Assembly (NCBI GenBank): GCA_039621445.1
Contig: CP154957.1
Coordinates: 9,467,071-9,531,070 of the forward strand
Length of the DNA: 64,000 nt
DNA from: Euglena gracilis
Taxonomy: Eukaryota > Euglenida > Euglenophyceae > Euglenales
Direction of reading: 5' to 3'
Shown in pieces: positions 12,031 through 22,898 of this stretch. The position numbers and the translations under genes were made by a program. The notes under the pieces were generated by a model, which was not told where the DNA came from, ran no database searches, and saw nothing but the letters and a program-made list of their open reading frames with translations. Numbering within the stretch: position 1 is the first letter of the stretch; each line of letters starts with the position of its first letter.

Positions 12031-12117
<87 letters not shown>
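12031..12117. repeat. (GT)n microsatellite, 87 bp
   Basis: Uninterrupted GT repeat. The copy B counterpart (32060-32272) is 213 bp with CGTGCG interruptions, so this locus accounts for much of the length difference between the two 20-kb copies. Confidence 0.95.
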
Positions 12118-12118
<1 letters not shown>

Positions 12119-12186
12119 CAAAGGACTCAACAGCTTTGCTGGTTTTAAACATTTTTAAGAGTGCGTGGATTGAACAGGAGTTTATA

Positions 12187-12575
12187 TAAACCCCCCCATA
12201 TAATACCCCCCGGGGTATTATTTTTCGCCCGGCCCGAGGGGGGGGTATTATTTTTCCAAAAATTTTGTAATTTTTCGAAGTCCCATAAAACCCAAAAGGG
12301 CACCCAAAACCCCCTTTGGGGTCATTTTTTTGCACTTTCTTGTGAAATTTACCATTTTTTGGAGGTCAGATGAGCCAGAAAAATTAATGTTTTTCGTAAT
12401 TTGTTGTCAGAAATTGTGATTTTAACCTACATTTTCAGGTTAAAATCCGGGCCTTCGGCCCGAAACCGGGGGTGGGGGTATTATTTCGGCCGAAGTCGGA
12501 CCCCAAGGGGGGGGGAGGTATTATTTGGGGGGGGGGGGGATTATTTGGGGGGGGGGGATTATTTGGGGGGGTTTA
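12187..12575. repeat. ATTATTT / G-run repeat block
   Basis: Words such as GTATTATTT alternate with G runs of 7-11. A palindromic stretch (AATACCCCCCGGGGTATT) and a GGGCCTTCGGCCC hairpin lie among them. Copy B has a rearranged version at about 32340-32735. Confidence 0.6.
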
Positions 12576-13299
12576 CACCCACATCCTTTCTTGGAGTTCA
12601 GGCAATTTTCTTCTTAAAGACAAAAGATCACACACATCATACCTCACATTTTATTACAGGAAACTATGCCATGCAAAGGATGCAAGCTTGATACAGTAGT
12701 TAAGTTATAAGTTAGCAAATGCCTCCCCCCCCCTGAAATATTTACCCCTTGCTGGTTGTGCTTGTTGCGATGTGGTGATTGAGTGGCCTAGGGGTAATTT
12801 TATCTCCAGAACCCCATTAAATATTCGAAAGAGCACCCCCTGATTCCTGAATGCATGTCGGCAGCCAGGCAATGTCCTGAGGGTTGTAGAGATTCCCCCA
12901 TCGTTGGTCAACCTTTGTCGATATTGTTTCACCATAAGTTGTTCAGGTCAGCAATATTTTGTTTCTGCAGGGCGGGTGCACAATATGTTATATTGCCAAC
13001 CATCTCTGGTGCTCATTCATTCATGGTAGGTCATCATCAGCACAATTTTATAAATTTGTGGAAAAATTACCCCTCCCTTTATCGTCCTACCTGCCTCCAC
13101 GGACCCCAAAACGAACAATAATGGGGAGGGACAACAAGGAGGTACACAGGCAAAAGTAGAGGTGGGCCAAAAAAACCTTCAGTCGGCCAGGGTCCAAGGA
13201 CAACATGGAGGGGAGGACAGTAATGGGGTGGTACAAGTGAATGCAAAAAAAATCAAGGAAATGCAAAAATATAAAAAGCAATTTAGTAAAAAGAAAAGT

Positions 13300-13343
13300 G
13301 ATGATGATGATGATGATGATGCTGATGATGATGATGATGATGC

Positions 13344-13427
<84 letters not shown>
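13300..13427. repeat. (GAT)n trinucleotide repeat
   Basis: GAT repeat with occasional GCT. In one frame it follows a lysine-rich stretch (KKIKEMQKYKKQFSKKKS) and encodes poly-Asp, then EPMPLSSAESNLKG before a stop. In copy B (33459-33579) the repeat differs in length and exits in another frame, which argues against a conserved coding role. Confidence 0.8.
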
Positions 13428-14926
13428 GCCAATGCCATTGTCATCAGCCGAATCTAACCTTAAAGGTCGTGCGCATGTGTCATAAAATCAATAATGAATG
13501 TCAAATAAAAGGCTTTCGTGCAAACAGAAGATCATCCCGATTGCCCAACTCCTGCTCCTCCGGGACCGGTCTCCCTCATATTCCATGTCGTGCCTGACCC
13601 CCAGACACGCCACGGCCGATCTGGCCCCACCGTTGCGGTTGCCCAGCCCTGCCCCGCAGATGGATGGGGCCTCCGCCCTAGAAGCTGACCCAGAGTGACC
13701 TGAAGTCTACTTCTGAGATTTAATAGAGGGGGCCGGCCACTGGTGCTGGTCAGTGTCGCCTTGCCCAACAGTGAGCATGCACCTGGCTTTCCATAAAATG
13801 ACTGCTCCCGCTTCATGGTTCGTGCCCGTTGCCGTGAGTCATTTGGGGGAAGGCATTTTCAACTCCATGTTGGGGAGGGTGGGGTCGGGGTGCAAAAAGG
13901 GGGGGGTTGATATCCGCAATTTGTCTGCAATTTCCGCAATTTCTGCAGTTTCCCGCAAGTTTTCCGCAATTTTTTACCTTTCCACAATTTTTTCGCATGA
14001 ATCTGAAATGGAAGGTGAAGTGAGTCCCGGCCATTCCTTGAATGATTCGCAAGGAAACACAAGTATTTTTTTACCAATTTCTTGCGAACTTTGCCAAATT
14101 TTGCCAAATTTTTCTATTTTGGACAATATTTGCAGGCTTTTGTATGGTTTGGGTGTTTTTTTTTGGATTTCTGCTGGGAAATGATTCCGACTTAGAAAAA
14201 TTCCTTGCCCTAGAAAAGATCCCTGAGACCAAGCTCTTCATCAAGTTTTCGCCATTTTCGGTTTTTTGCCCAACAAAGTCCATATTTTTGAAATCGGTAT
14301 GTTCCCAATATTACAAAAATCACGTTTTGGGGCCTTTTTGTTTTACAATGTGTGAACGACGGCTCAAAATATACACTAATGTTGCAAAATGGAAAATTTT
14401 GTGAATTTTTTAAGTCCCCTTCATCAGCAATTTGTTCATTCCCGATATCAACTCTTCCGCAATCTTCCTCAATTTTTCAGCAGCAATTTTTCAGTTTTTC
14501 GAAGACATCCAATATCAATCCCCCCCCCTGAATATAGCATGCCCCTTGCCTGGTTGAGATCTTGGCCCCCCGCATCCATATCACGCTGATTTTTCTCCTC
14601 GAAAGTTGTGATCCCACCTCTCATCCAGTTTCAAGGGACGAAAGTGTTCCGGCTGTACTTTTTTGGCCAGTCGAGCACAAGGAGGAGGAAAATGCACCGT
14701 TCACCCTTCGTTTGTGTGTGTGTGTGTGTGTGTTTTGAATTTTGGGTTCTTTCTTGCGTTTTCTGCGATTTTTGACATCCTTTGATGTCCTTTGCTTTTT
14801 CCCTCATTTTTTTTGCTTTTTTTGTGTCGCGTTTTTTGAAGGTCCATGTTGCGCCTCCTCCAGCGTATATGATGGGATTGTCCATTTTAATCCAAACAGA
14901 AATTTGCTGATTTGGGGGGTTCTTTG

Positions 14927-15005
14927 TAGTTTAGTTTAGTTTAGTGAGGTACTCAATTTGACCCCTGTAGTTTAGTTTAGTTTAGTGAGGTACCCAATTT
15001 GACCC
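14927..15005. repeat. Tandem pair of TAGTTTAGTTTAG units
   Basis: Two adjacent units of about 40 bp, each with TAGTTTAGTTTAGTTTAGTG followed by AGGTA(C)(C/T)CAATTTGACCCC. They lie about 150 bp upstream of the J-domain gene and are kept in copy B (about 35086-35164). Confidence 0.8.
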
Positions 15006-15139
15006 CCCCATCAGGCCCAGTTTTCGCCGAGGTGCATATTTTTTTCCACCGTGGAAGTTGCCAAGTGGCACCCAGTTGTGACCATTTTGCGGTAATTTCT
15101 GGTCACGGTGTGAGAAGGCAGCATGCGTGTCGTTCCCCT

Positions 15140-15167
15140 CCCCTGTGCAGGACGATGGGACCCTGCC
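15140..15167 (+). promoter_or_regulatory. Probable trans-splice acceptor and leader of the J-domain gene
   Basis: CCCTCCCCTGTGCAG ends at 15150 and leaves 17 nt before the ATG at 15168. This is a pyrimidine-rich acceptor followed at once by the start codon, as in wee1 and purD. Confidence 0.45.
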
Positions 15168-18100
15168 ATGCCCACCAGTGACCCCTATTTGGTCCTCGGC
15201 CTCCCACGCCATTGCTCCGATGCCGAGATCCGCACAGCATACAAGAAGCAGGTCTGTGCTCCCATCTTTCCATGTGAGGCCTAAAATCGTTCTCGAGCTT
15301 AGGAAAAATGTACCTCCCTGCCTTTGTTTAAGCACCACCCTTGTCTAAGCAGCCCTCCCCCTGGCTCTGATCCATCTTTTTTAAGGTAATCTTCTCGGGG
15401 AGGTTTATTTTGTATGTGTTTAGAGGAATTTCACGAAAATTTCGGAATTTTAGAAACTTCTGAAGCCTGATATAGTGAGATGTTGTTGATTTTTTGACAT
15501 TTGACATGAAGCCAAGATATTTTGAAACGTGCCAGTTTGAACACAACAAAAGCAGGAAAAATCAAATTTAATTAGGTGGGGCTTTGTCTAAGCACCACCC
15601 CCTGGTTCTTACCCATGTTTTCTTGTGCTTGAGGTATGTCACCTTCCCCAAAACTGTCCTACCCAGCAATTTGTTATTTGCTTGTTTGTGCTCGCATTTT
15701 TTCATTGTTTAATCAACAAACAAATTTATTTGATTGCATTGTCTTCCTAAAAAAGGGAAATTTTTGACTGCAAAAGAAATCCGGCACTTCGCACTGAAAA
15801 GAAGAAATGAACCCCTCAATTTGGAGGCCAATTGTTGGATTTATATTTCGCACATTTTTTTCTAGGGGGTTATAAGTCACGGTTTGCGGGTTTGAGTCCA
15901 AGGGGAGGTCATAATTGGGGTATTAGGATGGGGGAGTATAAGTTGGGGGAGGCAAGTTTACGACCTAGAAACACCATTTGCAACGTTGCGGGAGGGGTGG
16001 AAAGAATATGTGGTTTTGTTTTCCGGACCAGGTAAAAGAATAAATCCAATTTGATATGCCCCCCAAAGGCTCCAGAAATGAGAGTCAGATTGCAATATGA
16101 TTTTTTTTGCTTCGAAAAATGGATGTTTAAATGTCGCTGCGGATGTTCAGTAATGTTTTAAGGCGCGCACCAGTGCTCCTGAAGGGGGTTCTGGGAGGGA
16201 GGGGTCTTGCTGTTTGAGTGGTCAAAGTGCATATGCGCCCACCCGTGACGGGGAGTCTCAAACGCTGAAAATGCTGTCCAAACGAAACATCAAACAAATC
16301 TTTTGTCTTATCATTTTTTTCACCCGCCTACAGTGGTCTCCGATTCCCTTGTCAGGTGGGGAATGCCTCCGCACCGTGTGCACCACGCCCCGCCCAAAAA
16401 TGCTCCACTCTGCGCACATTTCCCTCATCTGGGGGCAGTGACGGGAAGCGAAGCCTCCGCCGGTTGAGCGTATGGGGCCTAACCACCACCTTTTGGGGCG
16501 TCCACAGGTCCTCCTGTGGCACCCGGACAAGAACCCGAACGGCGCCGAGCGGTTCAAGCGTGTGACGGAGGCCTATGAGCTCCTGACCGACCCTGTCCCG
16601 GGGGTTCCTGACGGTTGGCCCTGACTCCGGAGGAGGTGCTTGCAGGAAGGTGCCCTGCACATGATGAAGGAACGAATCATCCAGAGAAGCATTTCATTCC
16701 ATGGCACATCCTGGCTGAATTCTCAGACGAAGACGAGCCCCCCCCCCCTAATGCATTCCATACCCCCCGGGGGCCAGGGCATTTGGCCAAGGCCCTCCAG
16801 CGCGGGAAGGCCTGAAAAAGCCCATTTTGGAGCAAATTTCCGGGCCCCTCAGGCGGGTGGGGTGCAAGCACTCTAGGGCACTCCGAGACCCCCTCCCCTT
16901 GCCAGATTAGTCAATTTCAGCTTGACCACACAAAATGGTGCAATACAACATGGATCTATTGAGTGGATAGAAAGAATTTAATACCAGCACTCCTTTCTCT
17001 TGCATTCTTGTGGGGTGAGAATGCCACAACCAGGCTTGTGCTTAGTCGGGTGCCTACCCCACAGGGGGGGGGTGCTAGGGGCAGGCATCCCATAGCACCC
17101 GATCCGACCCCCCCCCGGGGGGGGGGGGGGTAGGGTTTTGGGGGGTGCCTGCCCTAGCAGGCACCCCCCTCCGACCCACGCCGGCGCCGGTTTTCCGGCG
17201 CCGGGGGCCCGGAAAAGGCCATTTTCAATGAAAATTTTCTGGGTCCGGCCCGGACCCCTATCCCGCCGGGGGGGGGTGTACCTGCTAGGGGCAGGCACCC
17301 TATAGCACCCACCCCCCCCGGTCGGTAAGCACAAGCATGGCCACAACTCAGGATTTAAGATTAGGAAGTGTTCCTCGTTGTAAGCCTTTTCTTTCACCAT
17401 AAGGATGGCCTCCAGTGAACCTGGTCACAATGCTACCGTCGTCCAGTCAATTGAAGCCTTCTTGGTCACCCCCAAGCAATGCTCGAAGGCACACAACATT
17501 TTGTTTGAATTCTTTCCAGTCAATCATTTTTTCTTTGAGAAGAATCTGTTCAAACTAGAAAAGCCGATTTAAATTAATTCATCAAATATTTTGTGTGTTT
17601 TTTTTTGTTCAATTGCCACTCAATCGATTTTTGTCGAGTTCCCCCCTCCTTTCTCCGTTTCACTCCGCCCCGTTCCCCCCCCCCCCCTGGGTTCAGCAAC
17701 CCCCACCCCCCACCCGACGTGCCGACCTCGAGGCGCACGACCCACCAGAAGCGAAGGCGCCCCCGCCCCAGCCCACGGTGTCCGAGTGGCTGCAGCGGAA
17801 GCAGTGGGCCGCCCAGCTGACCTTTACACCATTACACACCTTTTTACCATTTTATACCATTTTACACCATTACACCATTACACACACCCACGAATTTAAA
17901 TGCAAACCTGGCCCAGAACATGACCCCCCTGGTTGATCCCCGTTGAATCCTGTCACGGGCTGGGAGTGCTTATTTTCTTAACAGGAAAGAAAGGTGAAGG
18001 TTAGGGTTAGGGTAAGGGTAAGGGTTAGGATTGGGGTAAGGGTTAGGGTAAGGGTTAGGGTAAGGGTTAGGGTTAGGGTTAGGGTTAGGGTTAGGGTTAC

Positions 18101-21100
18101 AAAGAAAGAAAGGGGTAAGTTCCATATGCAGATCAGGCGACCTCCAAAGGGATGGGATTCTGTGAAGGACATCCCCTTTTGGACCGCCGTCAGGCCCAAG
18201 GGCCACACAACGGCTGGCCGGGGGATCGAATGTGGCCGAAACCTTTATTGATATTTTGGGTTTTGGGATATTTTGGGTGCGATGGTCCAAGGACACAGAA
18301 ATCATTTGTTTCCGCGAGATCGGCCCGTTTTTTTTTGCCGAATTACAGCCTTTGTATTTGACATTTCTCCCGTGGAGTTAGCATTGGATGTGCTGGGGCC
18401 GGAAGTTTTGGGCGCTAGAGGACAGGCCCGTTGCAGGCAAGGCAACGAGAGCACCCGCCCCACACGAATGTGTTTCTTCCGGACTCCGCAACCTTTGGCG
18501 CCCATCGGCTGCGGAAGTTCGGGTCGCACACGTTTTCTTTCCCATGCTGCCATGGGGCCAGGGATTTTTTTTAGCCGTGGACCCCCGGGGGGGGGGGGGT
18601 CCCCTGGGGGGGATATACTTTTCGGCCGAATATTTTTGAAAAGCGCTATTTTTAGCATTTTTCGCGATTTTTTGTGGGTCCCCCCCCAGGGGGTGGGTGG
18701 GTGGGGGGGACCCCCCCTCCCCCCCCGGTCTCAAAAAAAACCTCTGCATGGGGCTCCGAAGCAGCGGAGAGGGGAGGCCCACTGTGGGGGAGAGGGCGGA
18801 GCGGCAGGCGGACCAGCGCAGCGCCAAGGAGATCATCCGGCAGGACCGGGCGATGCGAGCCAAGGTGGGGAAGAACCTGCAGGACCTGCTGCGGGCAGGG
18901 CGGCGTGGACATCGGGACCGAAATTGGGCGGGGGGGGGGGTGCCGTGTATTGTTTGGATTTTGTTTCGAACTCAAAAGAAGACCCCCAAACGGCACAGTT
19001 TTCCATATTTGCGCCACATTTTTGGCATTTATTTCTGTGGTAATTACCACAACTTTGTTGTGCCAGTCAGTCATTGAGGAATTGTCCCCTGTTGCCCCTC
19101 GGGTTATGTATGTATGGCATGGGGGAAGTTTCGGACCCCGGGGGAGGGGGGTTGGGCGACACTTCCCCAACACCTCAACCAGGCATCAGGGTCACTGCAA
19201 CACAAACACGTTTTTTTGTATTTTCCAACTTTGGCAAAATCTGCATTTTCTGCATTTTTTGCATTTTTTGTTCTTTCCATTTCCATTTTCCGATGTTTTG
19301 CTGGAATTTTTTGACTTGGAGGAATTTCACGTTTTGGCCCAGTTTTTCCCTGAGACCACATTTTTTGTCAAGTTTTTTTCATTTTTGGATTTTGTAGCCA
19401 ACAAATTGCATGATTGTGGAATGTGGAATCGTGATATTCCAAAACCTAATCAAAATTCATCAAAATACAGTTGCATGGTGACAGATTTTCCACAAGAAGG
19501 TGAAAATTTTCAAGTCCTCTCCGGCAGAAAATCATACATCCTGGAAAGCCTTTTTTTGCGTTTTTTTCAATGACCAAAATGGGTGAATTTTTGGCTGAGC
19601 CCGGGTGCGCCCCTCCTTCCCCCCACCCCCCTCCAACTAACAAATAAACGTCAAAATGTCATTTCGGACTATTTTGTGCAAAGAATTCCTTTTGCCCCAC
19701 AAGTGACCCCAAACCCCAACAAGTGACCCCAACAAGTGACCCCCCCCAAAAAAACAATATAGAAAGAACATTTCACAGCGATTCCGAAAGGTCACACAGG
19801 AACAAGAAAAAAAAATTCGGCTTTTCCCCCACACCCCCCACACCCCCCACACCACCCCCACTAAGGTTTGTCGGGGCGGTAATTTTTTGCAATATATGAA
19901 ATTGACCCCCCAAAACAGCAGGTTCCTGGAACCGGGAGGGACCCCTCCCCCCCCCCCAGTCTTAAAAGAAACTCTCTGTTCCAGCCCCACACGCAGTCCA
20001 CACGTTTCAGACCGCCCTGGCGGCGGGAGCAGGAGGTGCTCCACCGGGCCGGGGAGCAGCAACGCCACCTGTTCTCGGACCACGCCGACGCGCAGGCCAA
20101 GCGGGTGTGGCGTGCCACTGATGTTGGGGGTGGGACAAGCACGAATGAAAAGGTGTGGACATGATTGGGAATTACTGGGTCTGGGGTTTGGGATGGCCAT
20201 GGGGTGCGCCCACCCAATGAAGCGCGCCACGCTCCTTTTTTTTCATTGACTCCCTCTTCTTGAGAGGTTTTCAGGCAGCAAATTTTTCATCAACGTTGCT
20301 CTCGACCAGGCTGAATTTTAGGTACATGGCCAAAAGCGTCTGGGCATCGACCAAGGCACTCCCGACTCCAGCACTGAAGTCGCTGGAAGCCCACAAAAGT
20401 CCATTTTGGGCACTTTCTGGCCCATGGGCAAGCACGGGGGGGGGGGGGGGGGTAGTGCCTGCCTGACTAGAGGAGGGGGTTTTTAACAGGGGGTTTTTTA
20501 GTCGTGGACCCCGGGGGGGGGGGGGGGGGGGTGGGGTCCGGCCGAGGCCCCCCCGGGGGGGGGGTCCCCCCGGAGGGGGGTGGGATATACTTTTCGGCAC
20601 CGAAGGCGCCGAAAAGTGCTATTTTAGCACTTTTCGCGATTTTTGGCCATTTTTTGTGGGTCCCCCGGGACCCCCCCCCCCGGGGGGCCCCCAGGGGGTG
20701 GGTGGGTGGGGGGGACCCCCCCCCGGTCTTAAAAAAAACCCTGGTTGGTAAATTTCAACTTCAACCGACCGCCGCAGGATAATTACCTTCGGGGCGAAGA
20801 CAGTAGGTGGTACTGTTTTGCTGACAACAGGAATTCGCCTCTCGAGCCCTTCCTGCTTGGGCCAAAGCGATTTTTGCCATGCTGCCGAGCCTTGGTTCAG
20901 GCGCCGCCCAAATGAAACATCGTCCCAAAGCGGGAGAATAGTGCTGTCCTTACACCTGTCACTGGTCGCACAGGAGTGAACAAAGTTTTTAAATGCCCCC
21001 CCCCCCACAAATAGTGCAATGCCTTTACCGCCACTCTGGAACAGGGGCACCAAATTACCTTTGCTGGCACCTTTTTTGTGTTTGTTTTTATTTTTAAAAA

Positions 21101-22898
21101 AAATTTTAAATTATTTTTTTAAAATTAATTTATTTTTCTGTTTGTTTATTTGTGTTGTTGTTGTTTTGCGGCACATTCTTTGAGGGTGCATGTTGCGTCT
21201 CGCCTCCACCCCCCTTAGGGTCACCAGGCTTCCACGTACACCCCCCTCCCCCCCCCCTCCAGGTGGCCAACGTCCAGGACAAGCTCCGGCAGCTGAACGT
21301 CCCCGGCCTGGCGTGGAAGCCGGACTACGAGTGCTTCACCGTGGAGGAGGAGCGGGAACGCCGCCAGCTGGTGGCGCAGCTGATCGCCGACGGGACGGAG
21401 GAGGCCAGGGCGGAGGGAGACACAGCGGGATGGGGGGGGGGGGGCAGGGGAGGGGGGGCAATATGCGGAGCGCATTCTTTGCACATGTTTTGCATATTTT
21501 GCACATATTCCCCCCTGAGGGGCGTTAGCATTGGACCGCACTGTACACTGTTTTTTTTTTGTATCTCCCCGTCAAAAAACCTGTTGTCTGTCTGTTTTTC
21601 ATTGCATATGTTCTTTTTGTGATGTGTCATCCAGGCACATTTGCAATCATGTAATGTTGAATCAGATTGCTTTGATATTAATTACTGGATTTGAATGAAT
21701 TACCTCTATGCACATCTATAATGGGATGAATACGGAGGCGTATATCCATATACATGCAATTGGATCTATCCATATGTATGCATATGTACATATGTTTACA
21801 TATGTGTATTTATGCATATGCATATGGCCGCCGCATACCTGTGGAACCCCCCTCCTCATAAAAGAGGGACAGGTCCCCCGATTCCCAGGTTCCGTCTCAG
21901 GAGTTTTGTGAAACTCACAGGGTGCCGAAGTGTGTTTGATATCAGAGTTATCAAACACAGATATCAGAGTTAGGTTTGAGGTGAGGCTTAGGTTTGGGAC
22001 AGGGCCAGGGTCACAGTTATTGCTCAGATTAGGTTTGGGAGTTTCACATCTGACTTTCGGCCCAAATTCAGGGCTTAGTTAGGCCCAAAGTTAAGCCTGA
22101 TTTACGCCCAATTTGGTTCGAAATTTCCTCAAAACGGAAATGCTCTTAACCCTGTAATCAACCTTAACCAAAAACGGTGGTGAAAACGGCGAATCCAGCA
22201 CCCGCCTAAGTGCCTCACTCAAGTGGGACCCCTGTCCCAGGTGATACTACTGGGACCCCCCCGGGGGGGAGTCCCAGGTGAGGCCCTGTGTACATGTCTG
22301 TGTGTGAGTGTGTGTGTCGGTCTGTCCTTCTGTCTGCCTGTGTGTATGCATGTATTCGTACAATGTATGTTTGCATGTATGTATGTTAGTATGTATGTAT
22401 GCATACATGCATGCATGCATGTATGTACGTATGTATGTATAATTTCCTGAATGTTTCATTGGATGTGGATCAACTCTGGATCGTGTTTTTTTGTCAAAGA
22501 AAATATACAAGGAGCATTGCCCAAGACAGAGGGGCCACGCGGGGTATTGCAAAGCCTTAAATAGCAGCCCAAATCCCGTTCCTAGGGTCGGGAGGCTGGT
22601 TTGCAGATAGTCCAAATTTGACTGGTGGAACTCCTAGTGTACGGGTATATGAACTGGCCTTCTTTGTGATGCCTTCAGTTATGGGTCTTTTTTTTTGTCT
22701 TTTTTTGTTAACTACCTCGGCACCTCCCTCCTCCCTTTGGGCCAGGAGAGGCGCTGTGGGTAGGGCCCGCCATGCACGTCCTCCCTCACAGTGGTTGCCC
22801 CCGCCCTGGGGCGGATGGACGACGTCGTCCTGTTCCGCTATTACGTCTCCGCCAGCGAGGTCGTCATGGGGCGCCGGGCGAGGGGCTACCCCACGTAG
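15168..22898 (+). CDS. J-domain (DnaJ-like) co-chaperone, copy A
   Basis: J-domain proteins stimulate the ATPase of Hsp70 partners through an HPD motif. Exon 1 (15168-15251) starts [20 protein letters not shown]. Exon 2 (16508-16594) supplies HPD at residues 33-35 and [16 protein letters not shown]. Exon 3 starts at 17697 ([20 protein letters not shown]...) with coding support to about 17819. Exon 4 is within about 18754-18897 (basic, helical; [18 protein letters not shown]). Exon 5 is 19997-20104 (coiled-coil-like; [17 protein letters not shown]). Exon 6 is 21263 to about 21430 ([18 protein letters not shown], then a Glu/Arg-rich helix). The last exon is about 22792-22898 ([17 protein letters not shown]... 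stop). Exons 1, 2, 3, 5 and 6 join in phase. The ends of exons 3, 4 and 6 are not resolved and may be non-canonical. The J-domain is certain; the specific subfamily is not recognised. The last exon could belong elsewhere. Confidence 0.7.
17041..17330. repeat. Chain of consecutive perfect palindromes
   Basis: In J-domain intron 2. GGGTGCCTGC-CCTA-GCAGGCACCC spans 17143-17166. CCGGCGCCGG-TTTT-CCGGCGCCGG spans 17181-17204. ATTTTC-AAT-GAAAAT spans 17221-17235. GGGTCCG-GCC-CGGACCC spans 17241-17257. C-run/G-run pairs and two TGCTAGGGGCAGGCA motifs flank them. Copy B keeps the block at about 37201-37496 with different run lengths. Confidence 0.8.
17999..18099. repeat. Interstitial telomere-like (TTAGGG)n tract
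   Basis: About 100 bp of TTAGGG and variant TAAGGG units, with one GATTGGGG variant, inside J-domain intron 3. It is repeated in copy B (38170-38276). It is the telomere repeat type of many eukaryotes including Euglenozoa, but here lies inside a gene. Confidence 0.9.
18576..18745. repeat. C/G-run hairpin repeat abutting J-domain exon 4
   Basis: The order of parts is CCCCCGGGGG core, ATATACTTTTCGGC, AAAGCGCTATTTTTAGC, TTTTTCGCGATTTTTTGTGG, C run, GGGTGGGTGGG, C run, GGTCTCAAAAAAAACC. The last part ends just before exon 4 coding sequence. The same parts recur at 20500-20745 and partly at 19920-19972 next to exon 5. Confidence 0.6.
20500..20745. repeat. C/G-run hairpin repeat, second full member
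   Basis: Same module order as the 18.6-kb member: GGACCCC and G runs, GGATATACTTTTCGGC, GTGCTATTTTAGCAC (a palindrome), TTTTCGCGATTTTTGGCC, GTGGGTCCCCC, GGGTGGGTGGG, C run, then GGTCTTAAAAAAAACC. It lies in J-domain intron 5. Copy B counterpart about 40636-40884. Confidence 0.6.
22245..22440. repeat. CTGGGAC hairpin and GTAT microsatellite
   Basis: CTGGGACCCCCC/GGGGGGAGTCCCAG forms a C/G-run hairpin (about 22248-22275). It is followed by TGTG-rich and (GTAT)n/(CATG)n words to 22440. Kept in copy B at about 42383-42575. Confidence 0.7.

Larger units (their letters stand above)
8228..15150. other. Region between wee1 and the J-domain gene, no assigned gene
   Basis: About 6.9 kb without a recognised protein. 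Open stretches that look somewhat coding occur near 8512-8589, 10500-10610, 11208-11331, 11720-12011 and 13498-13698. None has a motif I can name, and they cannot be joined into one convincing model. A C-rich tract followed by CAG just before 11208 resembles the acceptors of the real genes. The rest holds microsatellites and C/G-run hairpins, listed separately. An unrecognised gene is possible. Confidence 0.4.

Noticed and set aside
12031-12117. Long open frames of alternating Cys-Val or His-Thr
   Set aside because: They are translations of the GT/CA microsatellite and its copies; no flanking coding signal.
13162-13485. Lysine-rich plus poly-Asp protein encoded by the GAT tract
   Set aside because: The frame after the repeat is not kept in copy B and no acceptor or motif supports it.
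18273-19573. Long frames overlapping J-domain exon 4 on both strands
   Set aside because: They run through C/G homopolymers of variable length. Only the frame with [18 protein letters not shown] has even composition and joins the gene.
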